Of a DNA stretch of 45,420 nt, positions 35,683 through 44,385 are shown piece after piece. The notes beneath the pieces are model-generated. The model made no database searches and was not told the DNA's origin. It was given only the letters and a program-made list of their open reading frames with translations. The DNA is from CAVXFL01 sp963761015. GTDB lineage: Bacteria; Pseudomonadota; Alphaproteobacteria; Acetobacterales; Acetobacteraceae. A program made the position numbers and the translations under genes. Within the stretch, counting starts at the first letter, position 1. Every line of letters starts with the position of its first letter. The stretch spans positions 1-45,420 of the forward strand of contig CAVXFL010000002.1 in assembly GCA_963761015.1 (NCBI GenBank), written 5' to 3'.

Positions 35683-35990
35683 GCTGGCGCTCCCGGCTGA
35701 TCGTCCGCCAGATACAGCCGGCGCGCCCTGGCCGCGATCACGCCGCCGGCTTCATCGCAGGCCACGACCACGCGAACTTGCCGCCGCATCGCCTGCTGCA
35801 ATTCCGTGCCCTCGGCCGGGCAATCATGCGCCAGCAGAAACAGCCGGTAGCTGCCGTCGTCGCACTGCAACATGAACCGGTCCTCCTGTACCAGCGTGAT
35901 CACGCCGCGCAGAATTTGTGGATCGGCTTGGCCGTTGCCTTGTCGCCGCGTGATGGGCACGAACCCTCCGGGATCGGGTCGGCGCGACAA
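35679..35990 (-). CDS. Small protein leading the FDH-type operon
   Basis: This 103-aa protein has no family I can name. After a basic/Pro-rich start it has a beta-rich core (LRGVITLVQEDRFMLQCDDG, SYRLFLLAHDC, VRVVVACDEAGGVIAARARR) reminiscent of an OB-like or small barrel fold. It has no signal peptide or cofactor motif. It is the first cistron of a three-gene unit, with its stop overlapping the GTG of the ferredoxin subunit, so it probably serves assembly or regulation of that complex. That role is inference from position only. An ATG at 35990 gives the full frame; shorter starts are possible. Confidence 0.65.
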   Translation of the reverse strand: MSRRPDPGGFVPITRRQGNGQADPQILRGVITLVQEDRFMLQCDDGSYRLFLLAHDCPAEGTELQQAMRRQVRVVVACDEAGGVIAARARRLYLADDQPGAPA

Positions 35991-36017
35991 CGCCCGGGCG
36001 CGAGAGCAGGTTCCGGG

Positions 36018-36218
36018 TCAGCTCCGGGTGACGGTCGGGTCGATCACGTTGGCGCAGGCGTCGGTGGGCGCCGCAGCCACCTGGCCCACCAGCGGCACGA
36101 TCTTCAGCCCCGCCGATGTCACGCGGCAGGGCGCGGCGACAAGTCCGCAGCCGGACAGCGCGAGCGCGGAGCAGAGGAGCAGCAAGCCCGCCGCGATTGG
36201 GCGGTTCAGCTTCGGCAT
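36018..36218 (-). CDS. Small lipoprotein (DUF6726-like)
   Basis: This predicted 66-aa lipoprotein has a signal peptide MPKLNRPIAAGLLLLCSALA and lipobox LSGC (Cys24). The mature part is CGLVAAPCRVTSAGLKIVPL followed by VGQVAAAPTDACANVIDP. The pattern PCRV-SA-LK-VP...PTDACA-VID matches my memory of the small DUF6726 lipoproteins of alphaproteobacteria, whose role is unknown. I chose the ATG at 36218 because it opens the signal sequence. It lies 27 bases before the FDH-type operon on the same strand, so it may be co-transcribed, and is divergent from the 91-aa secreted protein. Confidence 0.7.
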   Translation of the reverse strand: MPKLNRPIAAGLLLLCSALALSGCGLVAAPCRVTSAGLKIVPLVGQVAAAPTDACANVIDPTVTRS

Positions 36219-36332
36219 GGCGCGATCCCCTCCAAGTCGACCCGGAGTGGGGATATAGTGCCGCAGCCCGGTGAATGCCGGCCTTCGCCGGTCGGCAGGT
36301 TTCAGAGTAGCGCGGACAGAAAAGGAGCAAAG

Positions 36333-36608
36333 ATGCGCCCTCTTATCGCCAGCCTCGCGGCCGCGTGTCTCGCCGCACCCGCGATGGCCCAAGATGTCCA
36401 CGCGTACCACGTGACCAAATTCCAGGACCTTCCGCTGTCGATGGCTGTGCTGCTGAACAACGGCTACACCATTGTGAACGAAAGCGTCGGCTCGAACGGG
36501 GCGAACTTCCTGCTGCGGAAGAACACGAAATGGGTCACCTGCTCGCTGAAGGGCGCCGAGCAGGGCAGCCGGGTCGTCGTCGGCTCGCGCTGCGTGTCGC
36601 TCAACTGA
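36333..36608 (+). CDS. Small secreted protein, unknown function
   Basis: This 91-aa protein has a clear signal peptide (MRPLIASLAAACLAAPAMAQ) and a small mature domain (AYHVTKFQDLPLSMAVLLNN, TIVNESVGSNGANFLLRKN, WVTCSLKGAEQG, SRCVSLN). Two Cys near the C-terminus may form a disulfide in the periplasm. I do not recognise a named family; similar short proteins occur in Acetobacteraceae. AAAAGGAG lies about eight bases before the ATG, supporting the start. It is followed 14 bases later by the hydroxyacid dehydrogenase gene. Confidence 0.8.
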   Translation: MRPLIASLAAACLAAPAMAQDVHAYHVTKFQDLPLSMAVLLNNGYTIVNESVGSNGANFLLRKNTKWVTCSLKGAEQGSRVVVGSRCVSLN

Positions 36609-36622
36609 GCGGGCCGAGGCCA

Positions 36623-37591
36623 ATGCCGTTCACCCTCCTCATGCTGCCGCCGCAAAGCGACCTGACCCGCGAATGGGGCGCCCGGCTTTCCGGCGCGCTG
36701 GCGGACCTGCGCGTGGTCGTGGCCGAGAACGAAAGCGACGCCGAGCGGGTCATCGGCGAAATGGAAGCCGCCTACGGCGTCCTGCCGCCCGCGCTGCTGG
36801 CAAAGGCAAAGCGGCTGCGCTGGCTGCAATCGCCGCAGGCGGCGCCGCCGGCGGGCTATTACTATCCGGAGCTGATCGCGCATCCGGTGGTGATCACCAA
36901 CATGCGCGAGATCTATAGCGACCATATCGGCGCCCACATCATGGCATTTGTGCTCGCCTTCGCGCGCGGGCTGCACGTCTACATTCCGCAGCAGCTGCGC
37001 CGGGAATGGAAGAAGCCGCCCGAGGACGAAGGCGTGGTGCCTCTGCCGGAAGCCACCATGCTGATCGTTGGCCTGGGCGGGATCGGTGCCGAAACGGCAA
37101 GGCTCGCGGCGGCGTTCGGCATGACGGTGATCGCCACGGATGCGCGCCGAACCGAGCCGACGGCGGGTGTCGCGGAACTGCATCCGGCCGAGGCGCTGGA
37201 TGCGCTGCTGCCGCGCGCGGATTTCGTGGTGCTGACCATTCCGCACACGCCGGCAACCGAGGGCCTGTTCAATCGCGCCCGCTTCCAACGCATGAAGCCG
37301 AGCGCGTATTTCATCAATATCGGGCGCGGCATGACCACGCGGCTCGATGACCTGGTGGCCGCCTTGCATGCGGGAGAAATCGGTGGTGCCGCACTCGACG
37401 TGTTCGAGCAGGAACCGCTGCCCAAGGATCATCCACTCTGGACCATGCCGAACGTGCTGATCACGCCGCACATGGCCGGATACGGACCCTATTTGAACGA
37501 GCGCCGTTTTCAGATAATTATGGAGAACTGTCGCGCTTTCGCGACAGGCGGCAAGCTGCGCAACGTCGTTGACAAGGCGAACTGGTTCTGA
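36623..37591 (+). CDS. D-2-hydroxyacid dehydrogenase
   Basis: This 322-aa NAD(P)-dependent oxidoreductase of the D-isomer-specific 2-hydroxyacid dehydrogenase family interconverts a 2-oxoacid and a D-2-hydroxyacid in the cytoplasm. The nucleotide motif GLGGIGAETARLAAAFG is near residue 152. The catalytic Arg lies in FINIGRGMTTRLDDL, the Glu in LDVFEQEPLPKDHPL and the His in VLITPHMAGYGPYLNERR. The long mid-domain without a glycerate or formate signature prevents a substrate call. It starts 14 bases after the small secreted gene and precedes a DUF2125-like gene on the same strand. The reading frame is intact, with a C-terminus (NVVDKANWF) typical of proteobacterial members. Confidence 0.92.
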   Translation: MPFTLLMLPPQSDLTREWGARLSGALADLRVVVAENESDAERVIGEMEAAYGVLPPALLAKAKRLRWLQSPQAAPPAGYYYPELIAHPVVITNMREIYSDHIGAHIMAFVLAFARGLHVYIPQQLRREWKKPPEDEGVVPLPEATMLIVGLGGIGAETARLAAAFGMTVIATDARRTEPTAGVAELHPAEALDALLPRADFVVLTIPHTPATEGLFNRARFQRMKPSAYFINIGRGMTTRLDDLVAALHAGEIGGAALDVFEQEPLPKDHPLWTMPNVLITPHMAGYGPYLNERRFQIIMENCRAFATGGKLRNVVDKANWF

Positions 37592-37665
37592 CCGGATTGC
37601 CCGGACTGCCGCATGGATGCCTGGTTCCGGCCCCGCGCCGATCGACCGAAACGGAGAAGAGCATA

Positions 37666-39183
37666 ATGAAACGCGCCCCGATGCGCCTTGCCGCAGCAAC
37701 GCTTTTGGTCGCGCTGCCGATGGCCGCCGCCGCCGATAGCAGTGCCGACCAGGCGGCGAAGCTCCGCACCGAATTGCAACAATGGGCGGCCGGCGTGGTC
37801 GGGCCGGATGTGAAAATTCCCGCCAACTTGATCCAGGTTGCGCCGGAGGGCGATCACTACCGTGTCGCGATCGCGCTCGGCGCGCTGCCCGACATCGTGG
37901 TCGCCGAAGGCGGCACCATCTCGGCTGCCGCGTACCCTGGCGAGAACGGCAAGTGGCGGATCGACGAGTTGCGGTTCACCTCGCCCTCGAAATTCGCGGT
38001 CGGCAACTCGGGCGCGGGCAAAACTCCGACCGAAGTCACGGCGAGCATCGCCAACATGCAGGGCAAGGGCGTGCTGGACCCGAGCTTCGCAAGCCCGACG
38101 ACGTTCGACATGAAGCTGGGTGGCTACGATGTCAGCGCCGTCAACCCGAAGACGCAGTTTCACACGCGCCTCGACAATGCCGCTGGACAGATGAGCCTCA
38201 CGCCTTCCTCCGCGGGCCGGATCGATTTCAAGGAGAGCGCGACTGCCGACAATTACGTAAGCCAGCAGAAAAGCGGCGCCCATCCGGCGGTCGATTTCGC
38301 GGCGAAGCACATGGGCGCCCATCTGAGCGTCGCCTCGCTCGATCCGACGCGCGTGCTGGCATTCATCCATGCGCTGACGCGGCTATCCGCGACGGCGATG
38401 TCGGAAGAAGCCAGCGCGCATGGCGGCAAACCGGGCGCGCCGGCCGGGCACCACCACGACATGGATTCCGCGGCAAACCGCAAGGCGGTGCGCGACGCCT
38501 ATTTGGCGTTCCGCGGCATCGCCTCGGGCGGCGAGTTGAACGAAACGGTGGACGGCGTTCGCGTCGCCGGCGCGGGGCACATGGTCGGGCTGGACCACCT
38601 TGGTCTGGGCGGTGGCATCGCCACGCCGGGCGGAACCTTGCGGGCCCGGCTCACGCTGGACCTGGCCGGCCTCTCCTCGCCGGAAATTCCGCCCGACGTG
38701 CGGAAATACCTGCCGCGCCATTTCGCGATTACGCCGAGCGTTTCCGGCGTCAATCTCGCCGGTCTCGACGCGCTGATCATGGCCGCCACCGCGCCGCAAC
38801 CCGATGACCAGGATGTGGACGCCAAGGTTTCCGCACTGATGGCGCACGGCATCGCCGTAGGTCTGGACAAGCTGGCGTTCGATCTGGGGCCGGCGAATTT
38901 TTCCGGGCACGGGAAGCTGATGGCATTCTCGCCCGAGAAGTTCCGGGGGGAAGCCGAAGTGAAGGCGACCGGGTTCGACACGCTGATGCAGGAAGCGATG
39001 ACCACCAAGGAACTGGCGCAAGGCGTACCGGTGCTGGCGATGATGCGCTCCCTCGCCAAGCCGGAGGGCGACGCGCTGGTCTGGGCGGTGCGCATGGAGA
39101 ACAGCGTCGTCACGGTCAACGGTCACGATCTGGCGTCGATGTTTGGCGGCAGGAAGCGTAGAACCGCGCCCGGCAACCAATAG
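37666..39183 (+). CDS. DUF2125-like exported protein
   Basis: The predicted 505-aa exported protein has a signal peptide (MKRAPMRLAAATLLVALPMA, then AAADS) and a long beta-rich mature region. The C-terminal half (KLAFDLGPANFSGHGKLMAF and FRGEAEVKATGFDTLMQEA) resembles the alphaproteobacterial DUF2125 family, which is usually periplasmic or membrane-associated and of unknown function. A His-rich patch (GHHHDMD) in the middle might bind metal. I chose the ATG at 37666 because GGAGA precedes it and it opens the signal peptide; a longer frame starts at 37597. No enzyme motif is visible. It is followed closely by a gamma-glutamyltransferase gene. Confidence 0.7.
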   Translation: MKRAPMRLAAATLLVALPMAAAADSSADQAAKLRTELQQWAAGVVGPDVKIPANLIQVAPEGDHYRVAIALGALPDIVVAEGGTISAAAYPGENGKWRIDELRFTSPSKFAVGNSGAGKTPTEVTASIANMQGKGVLDPSFASPTTFDMKLGGYDVSAVNPKTQFHTRLDNAAGQMSLTPSSAGRIDFKESATADNYVSQQKSGAHPAVDFAAKHMGAHLSVASLDPTRVLAFIHALTRLSATAMSEEASAHGGKPGAPAGHHHDMDSAANRKAVRDAYLAFRGIASGGELNETVDGVRVAGAGHMVGLDHLGLGGGIATPGGTLRARLTLDLAGLSSPEIPPDVRKYLPRHFAITPSVSGVNLAGLDALIMAATAPQPDDQDVDAKVSALMAHGIAVGLDKLAFDLGPANFSGHGKLMAFSPEKFRGEAEVKATGFDTLMQEAMTTKELAQGVPVLAMMRSLAKPEGDALVWAVRMENSVVTVNGHDLASMFGGRKRRTAPGNQ

Positions 39184-39204
39184 CTTCCGAGGCGGCCAGG
39201 CCGA

Positions 39205-40779
39205 ATGCAGTACGAACCGCAACCGCACCTGACCCAGCACTGGCAGGTGACCAAGCCGTCCGCGACTGGGCGGCGCGGTATTGTGATCGCGCAGGCGGCG
39301 AGCGCTGCCGAAGCGGGTGTCGCGGTGCTGGATGCGGGCGGCAGCGCGGTGGACGCGGCGGTCGCAACCGCGCTGGCCCTCGCGGCGGTCGAGCCGTGGA
39401 ACTCCGGGCTCGGGGGGATCGGCTTCGCGCTGGTGCATCGCGCGGGGCAGGGCAGGGCGGAGGTGGTGGAGTTCGGCCCGGTCGCGCCGCGCGGGCTCGA
39501 TCCCGCCCGCTTCCCGCTCACCGGGCGGATGAAGCTCGACCTGTTCGCCTGGCCCGAGGTGGTGAAGGACGCGAACATCCATGGTCCGCTGTCGTTCGTG
39601 ATCCCCTCCGCGCCGGCCGGCTACGCGCTGATGCACGAGCGCTGGGGGCGGCTGCCGTTCGCGGACGTCGCCGCACCCGCGCTCGCGCTCGCCCGGCGGG
39701 GGCTGCCGGCGGACTGGTTCACCACGCTGAAGATCGCCAACGCCGCCGCCATCCTGCGGCTCTATCCCGAGAGCGCGCGCATCTATCTGCGCGACGAACT
39801 GCCGCCGGTTGCCCCGTATCAGGGCGAGCCGGCCTATCTCCCGCTCGGTCGGCTGCCGGACACGCTGGAGCGGCTGCAACGCGCCGGGCCGCGGGATTTC
39901 TACGAGGGCGAGATCGCCGCGGCGATCATCGCGGACGTTTCGGCGATGGGCGGGGTGCTCTCGGCGGACGATTTGCGCGGCTACCGGGCGCGTATCCGGC
40001 CGGCCCAGGACGTGGCCTGGCGCGGGCGCACTATGCAGTTCGCCGGCGGATTGACGGCATCGCCGACGGCCGAGCGCGTGCTCGAAGGCATGGCCGAGGC
40101 GCCGTTCGGTGCCGCGCCGGACGCCGCCTGGTTCGTCGCGCTGGCACGCGCGATGAAAGCTGCATACGCCGAACGTCTCGCCGGAATCGGCGACACCGAG
40201 CCGAACGCCGCCGGGACCTGCACCACGCATCTGACGGTCTGCGACGAACAAGGCACAATGGTTGCGCTCACGTCGACGCTGCTCTCGTCGATGGGCAGCC
40301 GCGTCGTGCTGCCGCGTTCGGGCGTGCTGATGAACAACGGCGTGATGTGGTTCGATCCGCGGCCGAACCAGCCGAATTCGATCGCGCCGGGAAAGCGGCC
40401 ACTGACGAACATGTGCCCGGCGATCCTGCGCGACGGAAACCGCCCCGCCATCGCGGTCGGCTCGTCGGGAGGGCGGCGAATTCTCGCCTCCGTGCTGCAG
40501 GTGATGTCGTTCGTCGCTGATTTCGGCATGAGCGTGCAGGATGCGGCGCATCACCCGCGTATCGACGTGTCTACGCCGGATCTGGTGACGGCCGACCGAC
40601 GGTTGCCCGCCGGCGTATTGCAGGCCCTGCGCGGCGACGGACCGATCGAGGTGGTCGAGCATGGCGTCGCGCCCGTGAATTTCGCCTGCCCGAACATCAT
40701 CGTGCAGCACGCGGACGGGCAGCGCAGCGGGATGAGCGACGTGTTCTCGCCCTGGTCGGCCGCGCTCGCACAACACTGA
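39205..40779 (+). CDS. Gamma-glutamyltransferase family protein
   Basis: This 524-aa Ntn-hydrolase of the GGT family shows the large-subunit hallmark GGSAVDAAVATALALAAVEP near residue 45. The catalytic Thr that begins the small subunit is in GTCTTHLTVCDEQG, so autoprocessing would occur before TTHLTV. SGVLMNNGVMWFDP and NMCPAILRDGNRPAIAVGSS are further family segments. There is no evident signal peptide, unlike the frameshifted GGT-like lipoprotein at 5470-6898. Relatives include HpxW-type oxamate amidohydrolase; given the AtzG/AtzE-like amidase elsewhere in the window this is possible but unproven. It is intact, and YjbQ follows seven bases later. Confidence 0.88.
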   Translation: MQYEPQPHLTQHWQVTKPSATGRRGIVIAQAASAAEAGVAVLDAGGSAVDAAVATALALAAVEPWNSGLGGIGFALVHRAGQGRAEVVEFGPVAPRGLDPARFPLTGRMKLDLFAWPEVVKDANIHGPLSFVIPSAPAGYALMHERWGRLPFADVAAPALALARRGLPADWFTTLKIANAAAILRLYPESARIYLRDELPPVAPYQGEPAYLPLGRLPDTLERLQRAGPRDFYEGEIAAAIIADVSAMGGVLSADDLRGYRARIRPAQDVAWRGRTMQFAGGLTASPTAERVLEGMAEAPFGAAPDAAWFVALARAMKAAYAERLAGIGDTEPNAAGTCTTHLTVCDEQGTMVALTSTLLSSMGSRVVLPRSGVLMNNGVMWFDPRPNQPNSIAPGKRPLTNMCPAILRDGNRPAIAVGSSGGRRILASVLQVMSFVADFGMSVQDAAHHPRIDVSTPDLVTADRRLPAGVLQALRGDGPIEVVEHGVAPVNFACPNIIVQHADGQRSGMSDVFSPWSAALAQH

Positions 40780-40786
40780 GCGGCCG

Positions 40787-41204
40787 ATGAAGCAGGCGCT
40801 GCACCAGATCTCGGTCGAGAGTCGCGGCGAGGGCTGATCGAGGTCACGCGGCCGATCATCCACTGGGTTTTGGCGCAGTCGATCGGGGCGGGACTGCTGA
40901 CCGTGTTCTGCCGTCATACCTCGGCATCGCTGCTGATACAGGAGAACGCCGACCCCGACGTGCGGGCAGACTTGGAAGCGTTTTTCGCCCGTCTCGCGCC
41001 GGACGGAGCGCCGGAGGACCCGCACACCGCGGAGGGACCGGACGACATGCCGGCGCATATCCGCGCGTCGTGACGCAGACCCAGTCGTCGATTCCGGTGG
41101 ACGGCGGCCGGCCGGTGCTGGGCACCCGGCAGGGCATCTACCTCTTCGAGCACCGGACCAGCCCACACCGGCGCGAACTGGTGTTGCACGTCATCGGCGA
41201 ATAA
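40787..41204 (+). pseudogene. YjbQ/UPF0047 family protein, two frameshifts
   Basis: The small UPF0047 (YjbQ, secondary thiamine-phosphate synthase-like) protein is spread over three frames: MKQALHQISVESRGEG, then LIEVTRPIIHWVLAQSIGAG followed by TVFCRHTSASLLIQENADP and PDDMPAHIRAS, then LTQTQSSIPVDGGRPVLGTR and the C-terminal RRELVLHVIGE. Single missing bases near 40836 and 41071 explain both breaks. The catalytic-type HTSASL segment, the ADP-x-V-x-D strand and the GTRQGIYLFEHR motif are all present, so the loss is recent or a sequencing artefact. It follows the GGT gene and precedes the thioesterase gene. Confidence 0.8.
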
Positions 41205-41229
41205 CGAGGTTCGGCGGAAAGGGAGCGGG

Positions 41230-41635
41230 GTGATCGCGTTGGACGATTTGGCCCGGTTGAACCAGTTGGCGCTGCCGTTCGCCAAGCTGCTCGGGATCGA
41301 GTACGTCAGCGCGTCGCGCGACAAGGTGGTCGGCCAAATGCTGGTGCGCGACGATCTATGCACCCGCCCGGCCGTGCTGCACGGCGGCGCGATCATGGCG
41401 TTCGCCGATACGCTCGGCGCGGCCGGCACGATCCTGAACCTGCCCGATGGCGCCGGCACGACCACGATCGAGAGCAAGACCAATTTCCTCGCCGCGGCCC
41501 TGCTCGGGGCACGCCTCACCGGCGAGGCGACGCCAATACATCGCGGCCGCCGCACCATGGTCTTGCAGACGCGGATCACGACCGCGGGAGGGCAAGCTGG
41601 TCGCGCTGGTCTCGCAGACGCAACTGGTCCTCTGA
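41230..41635 (+). pseudogene. PaaI-like hotdog thioesterase, one frameshift
   Basis: This small hotdog-fold acyl-CoA thioesterase would be about 134 aa. A GTG start follows GGGAGCG. Core motifs are RPAVLHGGAIMAFADTLGAA (catalytic helix region) and TTTIESKTNFLAAALLGARL. Near 41586 an extra G in a GGG run shifts the frame after RITTA; the other frame continues EGKLVALVSQTQLVL to a TGA at 41633-41635, the expected C-terminus. It would hydrolyse acyl- or aryl-CoA esters; the substrate is unknown. It is the last gene of the rightward run beginning at the hydroxyacid dehydrogenase. Confidence 0.75.
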
Positions 41636-41991
41636 CTTCCGGCCAGCATGCGGTCCGTATCGCCCGCCAGTTTCGGCAGCGCAACCGCCGATCCGCCCTG
41701 CGGGTTCTTCTCCGGCTCGGCGACCGATCCAAGCGGCAGCGCCTGTGTACTACGCTCTCGTCGCCCGATCATTCCAGCCTCTCAGCTGCGAGCTTCCCCG
41801 GTTGGGGCATCGCGTCGCATTCGGATAACGCCACCCCGCCGAGGGTTCGCCAGAAGCCGGCGTAAAGCCGGCGCCGGTGCGTCGGGCTCCTCGCGGGTAG
41901 CCCTCAGCACGCCAGCTTTCGGTTCGCGGCGGGGCCGTCTATCCTCCGGTTGCATAAAAGCGCGACCGGCAGATGGAGAGCCTTGAAGCCA
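41636..41991. other. Intergenic region with a short hairpin, no gene
   Basis: About 350 bases between the thioesterase and amidohydrolase genes. Frames are open on both strands, but none has a motif or good start. A hairpin GCCGGC-GTAAA-GCCGGC lies at 41856-41872 without a T-tract. GGAGAG at about 41975 is a weak ribosome-site candidate for the next gene. Confidence 0.4.
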
Positions 41992-43119
41992 ATGAGCGAC
42001 GTGCTCGCCCCACCTCGCCCGCACCATCCGGCCGGCCGGGTGGCGCCGCGGATCGGCGCGATCGACTGCGACGTGCATCCAGCCGTGCCGAGGATGAAGG
42101 CGCTGCTGCCGCATCTGCCGCCCCACTGGGCCGAGCAGGTCACGCTGCGCGGCGTCGATGGGCTCGACCTCGCCAGCTACCCGCATCGGGTGCCGGCCAA
42201 TACGCGCCCCGACTGGCGCCCGGCCACCGGCAAGCTGGGCAGCGACCCCGATCAGGTGATCGCTCAGGCCCTGGACGGATTCCCTAGCCGCTTGGCCGTC
42301 CTGAACTGCCTCTATGGCATCGAGCCGCTGCACAACGCCGACATGGCCGCAGCCCTCGCGCGCGCGGTGAACGAGTGGATCGCCCGCGAGTGGCTGGATG
42401 GCCTACAAGGCGCTCTGCCGGCCTCTTCCACCCTGCTCCCCTTGCAGAACACCGAGCTTGCGGTTGCGGAGCTTGAGCGCGCGGCAGCGGATATGCGCTT
42501 CGTCCAGGTGCTGGCGCTGGCGATGGGCGAGGCCCCGCTCGGCAGCCGGCGCTACTGGCCGATCTGGCAGGCGGCCGACCGCCATGGGCTGGCGCTCGGC
42601 ATTCACGCCGGCAGCGCCTATCGCCACGCCATCAGCAGCAACGGCTGGCCGTCCTACTACCTGGAGGACACGGTCGTGCAATCGCACGCCTTCCAGGCGC
42701 AACTGCTCAGCCTGGTGAACGAGGGCGTGTTCACCCGCCTGCCCAATTTCCGCGTGGTGTTGATGGAGTTCGGCTTCACCTGGCTGCCGCAATTCCTCTG
42801 GCGCGCGACCCGCACTCGGCGGGCGATGCGCGCCGAGGCGCCCTGGGTGGACCGCGCCCCGGCCGACATCATCCGCGAGCACGTCCGCATCACCTTGCAG
42901 CCGACCGACGCTCCGCCGCGTCCGGAGGATTCCACGCGCGCGGTCGAGCAGATCGGGTCGGATCGCATGCTGCTGTTCTCGACCGATGCCCACCCGCACT
43001 GGCATTCTCCCCATGCAGGAGGCGCTGCCGGGGCGGGCCTGTCGGACGCGCTGATCAGGCGCATACTGGTGGACAATCCCCTGGAGACGTATCCCAGGCT
43101 CAGGGAGGGCTCGGGATGA
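41992..43119 (+). CDS. Amidohydrolase (Amidohydro_2), first of a tandem pair
   Basis: This 375-aa TIM-barrel metal-dependent hydrolase of the Amidohydro_2 (ACMSD-like) type has AIDCDVHPAVP near the start (metal-binding Asp/His), then a barrel with LNCLYGIEPLHNADMAAALA, ALGIHAGSAYRHAISSNGWP, VLMEFGFTWLPQFLWRATR and the terminal metal Asp in MLLFSTDAHPHWHSP. It is intact. I chose the ATG at 41992; a TTG at 41950 would add 14 residues. The stop overlaps the start of the second paralogue (ATGA). The family includes decarboxylases and lactone or amide hydrolases, so the substrate is not predictable. The downstream metallo-beta-lactamase-fold gene may act in the same pathway. Confidence 0.88.
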   Translation: MSDVLAPPRPHHPAGRVAPRIGAIDCDVHPAVPRMKALLPHLPPHWAEQVTLRGVDGLDLASYPHRVPANTRPDWRPATGKLGSDPDQVIAQALDGFPSRLAVLNCLYGIEPLHNADMAAALARAVNEWIAREWLDGLQGALPASSTLLPLQNTELAVAELERAAADMRFVQVLALAMGEAPLGSRRYWPIWQAADRHGLALGIHAGSAYRHAISSNGWPSYYLEDTVVQSHAFQAQLLSLVNEGVFTRLPNFRVVLMEFGFTWLPQFLWRATRTRRAMRAEAPWVDRAPADIIREHVRITLQPTDAPPRPEDSTRAVEQIGSDRMLLFSTDAHPHWHSPHAGGAAGAGLSDALIRRILVDNPLETYPRLREGSG

Positions 43120-44233
43120 CCCCCGACGACGTCCGCACGCTCGACACCGCCGCCCCGCGGCAGTCGACCCGGCTGCAGATCATCGACTGCGACGTGCATC
43201 CCGCGATAGGCTCCACCGGCGATCTGAAGCCGTTCCTGGCGCAGCGCTGGCGCGACCATCTGGACGCCTACGGCCCGCGCCAGCCGATTCCGTTCACTGG
43301 CTGCCATCCCTATCCGAAGGCCACGCCGGCGCTGTCGCGCCTCGACGCCTGGCCACCTGGCGGTGGGCCGCCCGGCTCCGACCTCGATTTCCTGCGCCAG
43401 CAACTGCTCGATCGCGACCGATGTCAGCTACGGCATCCTGCACACGCTGTTCGCGACCGGCATGGACCAGCGCAACCAGGAGTTCGGCGCCGCGCTCTGC
43501 CGCGCCGTGAACGAGTGGCAGGTCGCGACCTGGACCGGGCCCGACAAGCGGCTGAAAGGCTCGATGGTAGTCCCCGGCGAGGACGCCGAGGCGGCGGTCG
43601 CGGAGATCGAGCACTGGGCCGGTCATCCCGATTTCGCCCAGGTCGCGATGACGAACGCACACGATCGAGCCGCTCGGCCGGCGCCGCTACTGGCCGATCT
43701 ACGAAGCCGCCGCGGCGCACGGCCTGCCGGTCGGGCTGCATACACCGGTAAGCAACGGCCACGCCGTCACCTCCGCCGGGTGGTCCTCGTTCTATGTCGA
43801 GGAGCACCACGCGGTCGCCATTTCGCAGCAGGCGGCGCCGCGGAGGCCTCGTTTTGCGAGGGCGTGCTGGCGCGCATTCCGTCGCTGAAGGTGGTGATCG
43901 TCGAAGCCGGCTTCGCCTGGGCGCCCTCGCTCGGCTGGCGGCTCGACCAGCACTGGGCGCGCATGCGCGACGAGGCGCCGCACCTGAAACGCCCGCCCTC
44001 CGAGTATATTCGCAAGCAGGTGTGGTTCACGACGCAGGCAATGGACGAGCCGGAGCGGCCGGCGGATCTGCGCGCCATCATCGACTGGATCGGCTGGGAC
44101 CGCCTGCTGTTCGCCACCGACTATCCGCACTGGGATTGGGACGACCCGCTGACCGCGTTCAAGATCCGCATGAGCGAGCAAGAACGGCGGATGGTGTTCA
44201 CTGATAACGCGCGGCAGGTGGTACGGGCTGTAG
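43116..44233 (+). pseudogene. Amidohydrolase paralogue with about four indels
   Basis: A second Amidohydro_2 gene is broken into pieces: IIDCDVHPAIGSTGDLKPFL and LDFLRQQLLDR in the first frame, then TDVSYGILHTLFATGMDQRN through EIEHWAGHPDFAQVAMT, then TIEPLGRRRYWPIYEAAAAH and YVEEHHAVAI, then CEGVLARIPSLKVVIVEAGF and LLFATDYPHWDWDDP. Indels are inferred near 43413, 43655, 43840 and 44218; after the last, the natural end QVYGL is reached at the TAG at 44231-44233. All catalytic segments exist but no product can be made as written. It overlaps the intact paralogue by ATGA, so it was once co-expressed. Confidence 0.75.
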
Positions 44234-44249
44234 TCCGTCAAGTTCGACT

Positions 44250-44345
44250 TTCACGGGCATTGCGCGGGGCGAAGCGACGAAGCAATTTCCTGTGCGAGTA
44301 GCGCGCGTGGCGGGGGATCGAGTGGCTGCGCTCGCAGTGGCAGAA
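44250..44345. repeat. Dispersed repeat of the CATTGCGAGC/GAAGCAAT type
   Basis: Between the amidohydrolase remnant and the metallo-beta-lactamase gene the sequence holds GGGCGAAGCGACGAAGCAAT and GGCTGCGCTCGCAGTGGCAG. In reverse these recall the well-known proteobacterial dispersed repeat whose spurious translation reads CHCERSHSIP...LRRFAPRN. Here the two halves are separated and partly degenerate. It is non-coding and may act as a transcript boundary. Confidence 0.45.
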
Positions 44346-44385
44346 GAGATTGAACGACCGTCTGTCCCGTCGAGGAGGACTTTGC

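Noticed and set aside
38383..41166. A 927-aa open frame on the minus strand
   Set aside because: It is antisense to the well-supported DUF2125-like and gamma-glutamyltransferase genes; long antisense frames are common at this GC content and its composition is Arg/His/Gly-rich without motifs.
41640..41780. Possible minus-strand gene opposite the thioesterase end
   Set aside because: The frame has protein-like patches (VAEPEKNPQGGSAVALPKL) but no stop or start that fits and no recognisable family, and it overlaps the thioesterase coding strand.
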